From positions 1-64,000 of the forward strand of contig BDIU01000076.1 in assembly GCA_002118135.1 (NCBI GenBank): a DNA stretch of 64,000 nucleotides, written 5' to 3'. Made by a program: the position numbers and the translations under genes. Each line of letters starts with the position of its first letter. The stretch's first letter is position 1. This document shows positions 47,932 to 58,284 of this stretch, piece by piece. The DNA is from Trebouxia sp. TZW2008 (lineage: Eukaryota; Chlorophyta; Trebouxiophyceae; Trebouxiales; Trebouxiaceae). The notes below the pieces were generated by a model that saw only the letters and a list, made by a program, of their open reading frames with translations, searched no databases and was not told the DNA's origin.

Positions 47932-50900
47932 AAGCTAGGCGCTTGCTTCCATATCATCTCGCAATTAGGTCATAGAGCAGCTCAGGGGGCTTCAGGTCTG
48001 GATCAGAAGGCGCACTCTGTATCTCTGCTCCTGGCTCACAGGCTGCCAGCAGGCCCAGGAGCTTCCGCCCAGTACAGCTGCAAGCTCCGCTACAGACTGT
48101 TGCGTCAGCCTAGCAAAGCTTTGCACAGCTTTGCAGAGATCAGGCAGCCAAGCAGCTCCCACCCCACGTCAGTCGCCCCTAGACCTCAATCAGCGAGGAA
48201 CAAATTCTCTCAACAGCCAACAGCAAGCCAGCCAAGCCTTCAGCAGAAACAGCATCGGCAGCATCAACAGCAGCAACCTACGTCAACTCGGTTAATCACC
48301 AGGAAACCTGCTCAGTCCAAACAGCAAGGTGCACCGACCTGTCAAATATGTGGAGGACGGGGTTTTCATGTTACAGAGGAGGTGTGCTGCTGCTGATGCC
48401 ACGCATCTTAACTGCATCATTCCTGTCTACATGCCATGTCAATTTTGGTCGCAGTCGTAAAGCTCTTAGAGTGCAGAGACCACGCGATGCCAGCAGTCCC
48501 ATGGTGTGCATGCTTCAGCATGGCGAAATGTCATCCCAGCTTCCATTTGCGCTTTGCCTTATCTTATAAGAGTGCCAGCTACATTTGTCAATGCAGTCGG
48601 TGCATGTGGCAATGTTCTGTGTGTCACTGCATCAATCCCACGCCTCTCAAACAGCTGCTGGTGCTCATGTCCATCACATTGGGAGCTTCTGCATAAGCGC
48701 ATTGTCTGAGCAATCGTTTGCCTTCCCTCCAGACGTGCAGGCTGGCTCCGAAACCACTTATTGCAGCAAACTTGTTTATCTTCAAATGTGTCTTCTCCTG
48801 CAGAAACTGCAGCCATGCCCGGCTTGCAATACGTCTGATGCACTAGGTAGCATCAAGACGCAGTCAATCACCTTGTTTGATACCCTGCAAAACAGCAAAT
48901 CCAGCTCTCAAGGCACTGCTGTCGTGGGTGATTTGCCATCGCCACCACCAGCGACCAATGGTGCTGACGAGCACATGCCAAGACCGAAGACAGGTAAAGG
49001 CAGCGGCAAGGGGCGGAAACCAGGGCAGCGCATCACAACAGAAGCTGAAAAGGCAAAAACCAGCGCCACTATGAAGGGACGGGGATTGAGCCAAGAGCAC
49101 AAGAAGTAAGCTGTGACTCAAGTATTGTCTTTACGTCAGCTGCATGCCTCCTTTTTGGTGTCATAGTTTGCACGCGCAAATGGACATAGTCAGAGCCCCA
49201 CAGATTGCTGCCTGCAACAGTATTGCAGCTACAAGCCCTGCCACAATTGTGCTGTTGCTTCAGGCCAAGATCATGCATCACAATTGTTCCTGCATGCGTA
49301 CAAATACATTTCACAAGGGATTGCTGCAGGCAGTGTACTCCCCTGCGTGTACTGGCTGCAGCACCAAGTCCTGAACCGCAAAGAGCTCCTTGCTTTTGTG
49401 AATTCTCTGAGCTGCTTAGCACGCATGGAGGTGACTGTACAATACCAAGTCTCAATTTGGTCATGAGCCAAATTGAGACTTGGTCATACGCCGCCTGGCG
49501 TGCGTAACGTCAACTTTCTCAATCAATACTCGCCTGTCAACAGAAACATGATGACAGTCAAGAGCTGCAGCTTCTGCCAAGAGCCAGGTCATAACGCCCT
49601 TGACTGCCCAAAGCTGTACCGAGAAATGCATCCGTGAACTGCCTGCATCCTTTGATGGGCTCTCAGATCTGCCTAGCATGCATCAAATCAAGTACTCGCC
49701 TGTCTACAGGAACCTGATGACAGCCAAATGCTGCAGCCACTGCAAAGAGCCAGGTCATAACGCCCTTGGCTGCTCAAAGCTGTACCCAGAAATGCATCTG
49801 TGAACTGCCTGCATCCTTTGATGAGCTCTCAGATCTGCCTAGCAAGCATCAAATCAAGTACTCGCCTGTCTACAGGAACCTGATGACAGTCAAATGCTGC
49901 AGCCCCTGCAGAGAACCAGGTCATGACGCCCTCAGCTGCAAAACGCTGCACTCTCAAAAGCTGCAGACCCAACCTCAGCATGTCAAATGTCTGGATTGCC
50001 AAAATCTGCTCGCCTGTCTACAGGAACCTGATGACAGTCAAGTGCTGCAGCCACTGCAAGGAGCCAGGCCATAACGCTCTTGGCTGCCCAAAGTTGCACC
50101 CAGAAAAGCTGCAGAACCAACTGCATCAGGCTAGCAGAGGCTTGCCGCAGACCTTACAAGTCAGCAGAGCTTCGTCAACCTGTAAGGTCTGCGGGAAGAA
50201 GGGACACAACCGATGGCAGTGCCCCATGTTCACAAAGCAAAAGCTGGAGAGGCAGGCGAGGAGGCACGGAGCCCTTTGGGGTCTGCCAGGGGTTCAGGAG
50301 CAGCGGCTTCCTGGGAAGCAGCAGCGAGTGCTTGCATGGCCCATGCCGTTGACAACTGAAATAGCTCTGCAGCAGGTATGTACCTGCACATTGCTAAGTT
50401 GTCACTGGCAAAACGAGCTGTTGCACTGAACAAGCATGGGGCCCTTTGGCGTTTGCCAGGGGTTCAGGAGCAACGGCTGCCTGAGAAGCAGCAGCGGGCG
50501 CTTGCATGGCCCATGCCTCTGACAACTGAAACCGCTTTGCAGCAGGTGTGTGCCTGCACATTGCTATCCTACCCCACGTTTGCGCGGGCAAAGCTGTCAA
50601 CTCCATCAATTGCTATGCCATCACTGGCATCATTCATTGATGTACACCTGCATGGAAAACATCTGCCTACAACACATCTGCATGTCTGACAGATGTGTGT
50701 GCCCACAGTCCACAGCTGCAGTGGCAAGGGCTCAGAAAGCAGGCATTCTGCATCAAAGGCTGACGTTGAAAACACAATGTAAGACAGATGTGTGTGCCCA
50801 CAGGCCACAGCTGCAGTGGCAAGGGCTCAGAAAGCAGGCATTTGGCAACAAAGGCTACAGCTGAACATGCAATCAGGAAGTGCCGGCACAGGGCAGAATA

Positions 50901-52952
50901 GTGGACTGAGCACCGTTCAGCTCCACGCGCGCGCACAGGCTGCCGTGTCCTCATTTGCAGAGCTTATGCTGAAACAGCTGCAGCAGCAGCAAGCCTTTCA
51001 GGTGATGTTTGTTGCTGATTACATGCTGTTGCCCAACTCAATGCATGTCTTGGGTGCTGTGTTGTGACAATTGCATGCTGTTGCTTGATGCCTGCTGGAT
51101 GAACCAGCTGCAGCAGCCAAGAGCCTTTCGAATGTTGTGATTTGACAACCGCATGCTGCATGCATGCTTCTTGTACATACATACATGCATCAATGTGTTT
51201 AGTAGATGCATGAAGCATTGCATGCTGACAATGTACACTCAGCTTGTGGGTATGCACCATCGTAAAACTTGCAGGCAATACTGCATATGTCATAGTATGC
51301 AAGGCACATGCTTGAAGCATTGCGTACTGACAATGTATGCCTCTTTGCTTGAGTGTTTGACCATTGCAGAATACAGGCAACACACATGCTGCCATTGAAT
51401 GGCAAGCAGATTCTCAAAGCATTGCATGCTGATAGTGAATGCACGCTGACAAATAAGTCGCCTTTGCAGGGGCGTATGCAGGTCAAACGCACCGGTGACA
51501 CAGACCATGCCACTGCATGGCAAAACGAGAATCTGGTTGCAGTCACATTCCCAACTGCTGCCACTTTTGCACAGCAGCGCAGACTGGCTCAAGCAAGCAA
51601 CCCTGAGCGCTTGTTGATTGTCATCACGTCTCACTCTGAGACCGGTCATCAAGTTGCCTCCAGGTATGTCGCTTCTCTGCAAAAACAAGGAATTTGTTTA
51701 GACACACTGGCCATTTGGCTTTGTGTTGGAAGCAAGCTTTGCAGAGAAACAGGCTTGTTCACCCTGACCAATGATCTCCAGCTCTTGATGATTGTCATCA
51801 CGTCTCATTTGGTGACTGGTCTTGGCCTCTGGGCATGTCAAGTCTCTGTACAAAGCGAGCTGGTGTGGTACATTGTTGGCCAGCTGCGTAGTGTATAAAC
51901 CAAGCTTGACAAAGATGCCTGGTTGCCACCCTTGCTGGCAAACCCCTGGAACGCCCATGGGTATGCCAGTTGCCAGCATGCTTGAGCCCCTTCAGGCGTA
52001 GTGCAAGCCCCTTTGTAGAAGGCCTGCAATACGCAAATTGCTTGGAGCACATCAGCTTGCCAGGGGATCACCCATGTTTCTCTCCTTCCTGTCTTTTTGC
52101 TGTCCTGTCTCTCCCTTTTTCTTCCTCTTATGCTGGCTGTGGTATGCAGGGCGTGGCAGGCTAGGCGTAGTCCAAACCCCTTCCTAGCAGGTCTGCAGTG
52201 AGTGTACTGCTGGGAGCATATCACCCTGCTGGGAGACTCTTTCCTGCTCTCCTCTCCTGTCTTTCCCTGCTTCTTGCATTAAGCTGGCTGTGGGATGCAG
52301 GGCACGGCAGGCTAGGCGTAGTCCAAGCCCCCAAGTCCTAGCAGGCCTGCAGTACGTGTACTGCTGGGAGCATATCACCCGGCTGGGACATTCTTTCCTG
52401 TTCTTTCCTCTCCTGTCTTTCCCATTTCCTTGCACTAAGCTGGCTGTGGGATGCAGGGCATTGATGGCTAGGCGTAGTCCAAGCCCCCAAGTCCTAGCAG
52501 GCCTGCAGTACGTGTACTGCTTGGAGCATATCAGCCTGTCAGGAGACCAAGTGTGCCTTTTCAAATGTCACCCTGGTGACTGGCAGGTCAGTCCTCTGCT
52601 GTAATTTGTAGTAAGCCCCTGTCTGTGTAATTGATCATCTGTGTGTCTGTCTGTGCGTCTGTTTGCCCGCATGTATGTCTGTCTGTGCCCCTGTCTGTCT
52701 GTCTGTGCATGGAAGACATCAGTTTGGTTGGGGACCAGCTGTGCCTTTTCAAATGCGACCCTGGTGACTGGCAGCTCAAATTTGTGCTGCTTCAGCGTGC
52801 GTCTGTCCGTCTGTCTGTCCATGTGTCTGGTTGGCTGCCTGTCTGTCTGTCTGGTTGGCTGCCTGTCTGTCTGTATGTATGTCCTTCCATCTGTCTGCCT
52901 GTCTGTCTGTCTGGTTGGCTGCCTGTGTGTCTGTCTGTATGTCCTTCCATCC

Positions 52953-53003
<51 letters not shown>

Positions 53004-53440
53004 ACTCTGTCACTCTGTCAAAAGTCTCCTGTTCTTTGCCAGGTGCACTACAGCATGGCAAGCAGCCAGACATACATGCTGATTGGCATTGAGAAAGCAC
53101 ATCTCTCAGATGTTCTTCTGCTGCTGCTGCTGCTGCCACCCACCCCTCATTACTCGGCAACCCCAAAATCTTTTCCAGTCACAGTTTGAGATGTCTCCTT
53201 TGCAGATGCACTACAGCATGCCAAGCAGCAAGACATACATGCTGATTAGCATTGAGAAAGCACATCTCTCAGATGTTCTTCTGCTGCTGCTGCTGCTGCC
53301 CACCCCTCATTACTCGGCAACCCCAAAATCGTTTCCAGTCACAATTTGAGATGTCTCCTTTGCAGGTGCACTACAGCATGCCAAGCAGCAAGACATACAT
53401 GCTGATTAGCATCAAGACAGCACGTCCTTCAGATGGTCCT

Positions 53441-53471
<31 letters not shown>

Positions 53472-54755
53472 CCGTCCCTCATTAGCTTGCAACTCCAATA
53501 TCTATTCAAGCCACAATTTGAGATGTCTCCTTTGCAGGTGCACTACAGCATGCCAAGCAGCAAGATATATATGCTGATTTGCGTTGAGACAGTACGTCCT
53601 TCAGATGTCTGTCTGATTGAGCTGCTGCTGCTGCTGCTGATTAGCACAGAGAAAGTGCGCCCCTCAAATGCTCTGCCTCATTGAATCCCCTATCCCGTCC
53701 GACACCCTTGCCAAGCTGTATGCTCAGCTGTTGTTTGTTTTTTGCTACAGGTGCACTACAGCATGCCAAGCAGCAAGACGTACAGGCTGATTGGCATCGA
53801 GAAAGCACGTCCTTCAGATGCTCGTTTGATAGAGCTGCTGATGAACGTGCCTGACACCCAAGCAAGCAGCACATGGGACGACAAGCAGAAGCACAGCAAA
53901 GGTCAGCGAATCACCAGACCCCCCACTTTAGTGACTGCCATCGTGCATGTCTTGTATATCATGCTGTTGCATTTGTTACAACATATTGTGCATCTTCTCA
54001 CACTGCGTCTCAGTCATTGGTCGTCTTACATACTTGCAGATTGCGCATTACACGATGTGCATGCATGTGCACTGGCAAAAGTGCATCCTTCGTAAGATGA
54101 TGAGATTGAAAGGTTCTCTGCTCACAACCAACAGCAAGGTTCGCAACAAGATGATGGCTGTCTGTCCTTCCATGAGCCTTCTGGATCTGTGCAGATACTC
54201 AACCAAATCAAGCTGTACACATGCTTGTTGATGCAGACAAAGTCGAGATGAGGGTGGAGTCAGAGAGTGGGACTGCTCACTCAGCAGCTGGTGCAAAGGA
54301 GCCAAAACAGCTGTCCTTGCGTGAAAGACTTGCGCAGGTAGACTGCCAGCCAACGCTCATGTCAGCAAAATTTGGCTATCTCTCAAAGCACTGCTTTGAC
54401 TACATCTGAAAGCCCAGCCTACACTGTCATTTCCCCCCTTGAGTGTTTGCATTTGGCGATGTTTTTAGCGCAGTGTTCCTGTCAGCAAATTTGCATTGCC
54501 AGGTGCAAATGCTCTACAAGCACTTACCAGATCAAGTGCACACTGAGTTATGACAGACAGCTTGCATAAAGCATGTCTGTGGTGTCATCAAAGAGTCTGA
54601 TTGAATGCCTTGTATAGACTGCGAAACTGTTTGCATCAGTGAACAGTGTTGCATGGAGCGCCCTTGAGTCTTGTGTAAGACTCGCTGTTGGCACTGCTAT
54701 ACAAATTTGTGTGGCTGTCATGCAGCGTGCCAGGGTTGAGCAGCAAAAGCCATAG
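47932..54755 (+). CDS. DUF1995 protein with NUMOD3 and zinc-knuckle array (paralogue B), 5' end unresolved
   Basis: Paralogue of the gene at 38414-47020, same domain order. Exons used: 47932(open)-48381, 48804-49105, 49544-49633, 49710-49799, 50024-50375, 50804-51001, 51470-51663, 52457-52586, 53751-53901, 54237-54337, 54726-54755; about 695 aa from the open start. Motifs: CQICGGRGF, PCPACN, GRKPGQRITTEAEKAKTSAT, then CSFCQEPGHNALDC, CSHCKEPGHNALGC (repeated) and CKVCGKKGHNRWQC. DUF1995 blocks are ATAWQNENLVAVTFPTA, ERLLIVITSHSETGHQVAS, EHISLSGDQVCLFKCHPGDW and YRLIGIEKARPSDARLIELL. The conserved WPGG of DUF1995 is missing (SGLSTVQLH instead), and the long basic tail of paralogue A is replaced by LRERLAQ plus nine residues. 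No ATG occurs in frame in the first exon, so an upstream exon is missing. It may be diverging in function or decaying. Confidence 0.65.
49444..49484. repeat. Perfect 17-bp hairpin in intron
   Basis: ACCAAGTCTCAATTTGG (49444-49460), 7-base loop TCATGAG, then the exact reverse complement (49468-49484). It lies in the intron before the first knuckle exon of DUF1995 paralogue B. Confidence 0.95.
49526..50125 (+). repeat. Four tandem zinc-knuckle exon units
   Basis: Units with acceptors at 49543, 49709, 49875 and 50023 each encode a CCHC knuckle (C-x2-C-x4-H-x4-C). Units 1 and 2 are 90-base exons with phase 2 at both ends (donors CC|GTGAAC and CT|GTGAAC). Unit 4 runs on to a further knuckle. Unit 3 (CSPCREPGHDALSC) has no clear donor. 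Spacing is 166, 166 and 148 bases. Confidence 0.85.
50434..50546 (+). repeat. Downstream copy of linker exon end
   Basis: Repeats the end of exon 50024-50375 (GVQEQRLPGKQQR, AWPMPLTTE, ALQQ and donor). No acceptor is seen in front of it. Confidence 0.75.
50687..50779 (+). repeat. Upstream partial copy of paralogue B exon 50804-51001
   Basis: GACAGATGTGTGTGCCCACA recurs at 50688 and 50783, period 95. The copy includes the acceptor and AAVARAQKAGI-type start, then meets a stop. Confidence 0.85.
51782..51860 (+). repeat. Downstream partial copy of paralogue B exon 51470-51663
   Basis: GATTGTCATCACGTCTCA and following sequence repeat 51617-51680. The donor AGGTATGTC is changed to GGGCATGTC, so it is not usable. 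Confidence 0.75.
51985..52790 (+). repeat. Repeated DUF1995 core exon copies
   Basis: GCTGGCTGTGG-ATGCAGGGC acceptor blocks occur at 52132, 52283 and 52439 (periods 151 and 156), with an older copy at about 51985. Only the block at 52457-52586 is complete (YCLEHISLSGDQVCLFKCHP). A further 3'-half copy (EDISLVGDQLCLFKCDPGDW) lies at 52711-52790. Corresponding exon is the one expanded to six units in paralogue A. Confidence 0.85.
52636..53016. repeat. (TCTG)n microsatellite
   Basis: Long interrupted TCTG/GTCTGTCTG tract in an intron of DUF1995 paralogue B. It gives spurious open frames rich in CLSVCLSV or TDRQTDRQ. Confidence 0.95.
53042..53901 (+). repeat. Five tandem copies of the late DUF1995 exon
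   Basis: GTGCACTACAGCATG or ATGCACTACAGCATG follows an acceptor at 53043, 53206, 53366, 53538 and 53751. All encode HYSMxSSxTYMLIxIEKA-like sequence. The first four run into expanded CTG repeats (polyLeu). Only the fifth continues to ELLMNVPDTQASSTWDDKQK and a donor. Confidence 0.9.
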
Positions 54756-56270
54756 CCCATCAGTCATCAGCACAAGCGTCTGCCTTGTTGCGTTCACCAC
54801 GCCCACTCATGGCAGAACCACAGTCAAAGCAGCAAAGCAAGCTGAGGTCCTGCAGTGCCACCCACAGTCGGCAGAGGCACAAGCAGATGCACCAGCATAT
54901 TCATTCAACATACATGTCCAGGCAGGACCACAATTTGTGTGTCAGATCAAGCTGAGAAGTTCGCTCACAATGTGTGCTAGACAGGCTCAGCAGGCCCAGC
55001 TAGGTATGTACTGATCAATATTTGATTTGTGCAGCATAGGGTTTAGGTTTGCACTGCATAAGCACAAGCAAACCTCTGCATCAGCTTTTGCTGGATTTTG
55101 GCAATCATGAAAGCTGCATGCACCATCAGCAGCAGCATGGAGCATTGTGGTGAGAAGCAATTGCCATTTGCATACAGCACGTAAGTGATCACAATTCAAC
55201 TTGATGTTCAGCTTGTTGAGTGACATGCTTCACTAAGCTGCATGCTTCTACCACAGTGGTAAAGTGACTTGCAACAGTGCGTTATGCAAAGAACATTGGG
55301 TGCATTGGCTTGACAGCTGTTACTAACATTGTAGCATGTGATTCACAGCTTGTACATCAACACCCTGATGTCATTGTCACTTCAAGCAAATGTTGACTGT
55401 CTCGTGAGCAGTCAGACATAATTTGCACTCAGGTGTGAACAATATGTTGCAGGAAGGACGGTTTCACTTGGGAGGGTGCAACGTCACCAGTTTGGACAGG
55501 AGACAACATGGTTGACTGACACGTGTCATGAAGTCACAGGCTTGCAGTTACAGAGTCGATGGGTTCATCCAAACGGCGCTGTTGTGCGCACTGGGTGTAA
55601 TATTGGCGGACGGTTCGACAGACTGTGTTGTTGAAGCGTGAAATGCTGAGCCTTGGTCAGTTTTTACTGAGCTGTGACAGCATCTCGCTATGAACGAGCA
55701 ATGTTGTAAGTGCTGCTGCACATTGCATGCCGCTGCATGCCAAAAACTGCATCAGATTTTGATTCAAACGGAAGTCAGTATCATGACAAGAATAAGCAGC
55801 TAGACCATTCAGACATGGTACTGTTCACTGCTCAGGCATTTCAAACCATCAGCAGAGGCCTATGCTCGGGAGTCTGCTGCAATTTGTCATGTTGCAAATA
55901 TTGGACGGTGTCAAGCATTGCCAGCCGTAAAAAAACGAGCAAGGTTGACAAAGGCGGTCTCTAAAGCACTAGCATCTACTGTTCCAGTGAGAACACGACT
56001 CTCTTAACATCTTCTCAGACATTCAGAAACGGGAAAATCTGAACAACATCGCAACATCATAACAGCCACTGAACTATAAAGCCAAAGCACTGCCTGCTGT
56101 ATACCACATACTGGCACTGAATCAGCTCAAGACTTTCATGCAAGACTGTGACTGCAATGCTTGCAAGAAACAGTGCCAACACCAGAAGCCTTGACTGTGA
56201 CTGGATGAATCGAGGCCAAAACTAAAGTCAGCTGAAATGGAATTAAATGTAGCCAGAAAACAGGACATGC
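54756..56270. other. Intergenic between convergent DUF1995 B (+) and F-box (-) genes
   Basis: No gene recognised. TGTAA at about 55597 is a distant candidate poly(A) signal. The open frame reaching to 55014 contains the dispersed 45-bp repeat and has no domain support. Confidence 0.4.
54969..55013 (+). repeat. Dispersed 45-bp repeat, copy 4
   Basis: AATGTGTGCTAGACAGGCTC and continuing to AGCTAGGTATGTACTG, almost identical to 13141-13185, more than 40 kb away. Confidence 0.85.
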
Positions 56271-58284
56271 TCAACTTGACGCAAGGGCTTGCATCGAGGA
56301 AATCATTTCCTTGAGGTTTGGGTCTTTATTCACAGATCCGCAGATGACCGTCTTTGTTCTGCCTTCCAAGCGAGGCACAAAGGACGGGAAGTGCAGACTG
56401 TCAGGACTAAACACATGATCGCCCAACCTTTTAGAGAATTTGGGCAGCATCAGAACAACTGCAGGCAGCATTTTGCCAGCTTTCTGCTGTGCAATGATAC
56501 TGCTTTCCAGCAGTTTTTCACCACCCCTAGTCACTTTGACTCCCCTGAAATCCGCTATCTCGAGCTGTGGCGCTGCTACAATGCTCACAAGTCCATGCTT
56601 TGTGAGCGTCTCTTGCTCTCTGAACTCTGCAGGGCATGCGTGCTGCAGCTCCTGCTGAATCAGGAGCATCCTCAGAACGGGTGTTGATGCAATCAACCCA
56701 TGCAAGCCGTCATTGCTTAGGGTAAAGCAGCTGACAAGGCGAAGAGTGCTTAGGGCTGGCTGCTGTGCTAAGCCTTCTCCAGTAAAGCTAGCAGGTGGTC
56801 GTGCCACAGTCAAAGCTTGGAGCGATGGCATGGGCTGCAGTGCACAGAAGCACTCAGGTTCTAGTTCCCACAACTCCAGGTGGGTGATTGTGGCTTGGCC
56901 AGAGCTCAGGATCTTGAAGGCTTCAGGCTTCATTTTTGCACACTTGCGCAGCATGATTTGCACCGAGGATGGCCTGAGCATTCGAGTGAGGGTCTGTGCA
57001 TCGTCCACGCAGAGTGACAGCACCTTGATGGTGAACGTCTGCAGCTTTGGCAGCTCCAAGAGTGTTGTCAAGGTGTCTGTGTTCCAGCCTCTGCTGACTA
57101 GCTTGACGGTGTGAAGGGTCTGACAGTTGCTGCGTAAGACATCTGTGGCTGAAGCTGCTCGTGAGTCTGACTGAAGGGCCAAATCCTGCAGCCCTTTCAG
57201 CTGTGCTAGGGACTCAAAATCTGTCCTTGCTAGGATGGTCAAGTGCAGCTTAGTCAGGTGATTGAGAGAGGCGATGGCAGCGATGCTGTTTTCAAGGGAG
57301 ACGCCTTTCGAGGGTTCAAGCTCATGCATGGAGCGGTCTGACAGGCACAGGCTTTGGATTGGGCTGTTGTTGCTGCTGAGATTGTTGAAGGCTGCTTGGC
57401 AGAAGCAGGCAGCAGGCTTGAGGAAAAAGTCTGAAGTTTTGGTGAGTTCTCCAGAAAGCTGCAAAGCGCGGTGGTAGTCCACGCTGTGCAAGAAAGGAGC
57501 AAGCTCCTTTGTGACCATGGTCGTGAGCTCATAGCCAAGCACAGCCCACAGGCGTAGACGCACTTGGACATCCTTGGCTAGCAAAGCTTTGCAGGCGGCT
57601 GCAAGATCCTTGACGTCCTGGCAGATTGCAAGCACCTGATTTGCTGACTGATCGTCCAGGGATGCTAGCGTGGCTTCTATGTCACATTCTGACAACTTGT
57701 CCTGCAGAGTAGTTAGCAAGATTAGGTTCTGAAAAGCTGATCACTGGGTTCGTAAAGCACGAACTGCAGTTACAGCGGACTAAGGTGTCATTGACTAAGC
57801 CTACCTTGGTGACAGTAGCGGACAGCATGTCTGCAAGCTTGCTGAAACTGAAAGGTCGCGCCAGCTTGAACGTGAAACGCGTCCGTGGGTAATGTGCCTG
57901 ACGCTGCCGAAAAGAAGCAGACTGAGACCAGAGCGTTTTTGGGTCGACTGGAATAACGAGCTCGCACTGATAGTCCCTGACGACGTGATTCCAGTTGCTG
58001 GAGATGAGTCGGCTGTTCCATGAGTCCTTAGAGTCCAAGTTGTCCAAGACTTGCTCTATGACTTCTGCCGGCAGATCAGCCCAGCCTTCGCCCTGAAGAA
58101 TACGCACCACGGCTCAGCTTCTGCCACACATTCAGATTGGCGAAGATCCTGCCATGAGGGCAAAAGACTTGTCGAACATCACCTGTGTGGGCTGCACACT
58201 TTGCAGAGACTTGGCCGAAGGTGTTTTGAGCTCCAACCCCGCTTTGGCGGCCCAGTCGCTGCATTTTCGAAGCCACGGCTGCAT
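56271..58284 (-). CDS. F-box protein with leucine-rich-repeat-like region
   Basis: Exons: 58284-58183, 58092-57805, 57701-56271, all phase 0, about 606 aa. Residues about 38-80 form an F-box (WADLPAEVIEQVLDNL, DSWNSRLISSNWNHVV), expected to bind SKP1 in an SCF ubiquitin ligase. The large last exon has degenerate leucine-rich repeats (LNHLTKLHLTIL, LKGLQDLALQSD, LPKLQTFTIKVL, ITHLELWELEPE, PALSTLRLVSCFTLSNDGLH), a likely substrate-binding solenoid. The first exon encodes MQPWLRKCSDWAAKAGLELK and follows an in-frame stop, so ATG 58284 is well supported if this exon is used. The target is unknown. It is the only multi-exon gene here with a long uninterrupted exon. Confidence 0.83.

Noticed and set aside
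52568..53189. Long open frames rich in TDRQTDRQ or CLSVCLSV
   Set aside because: They are translations of the (TCTG)n microsatellite in an intron.
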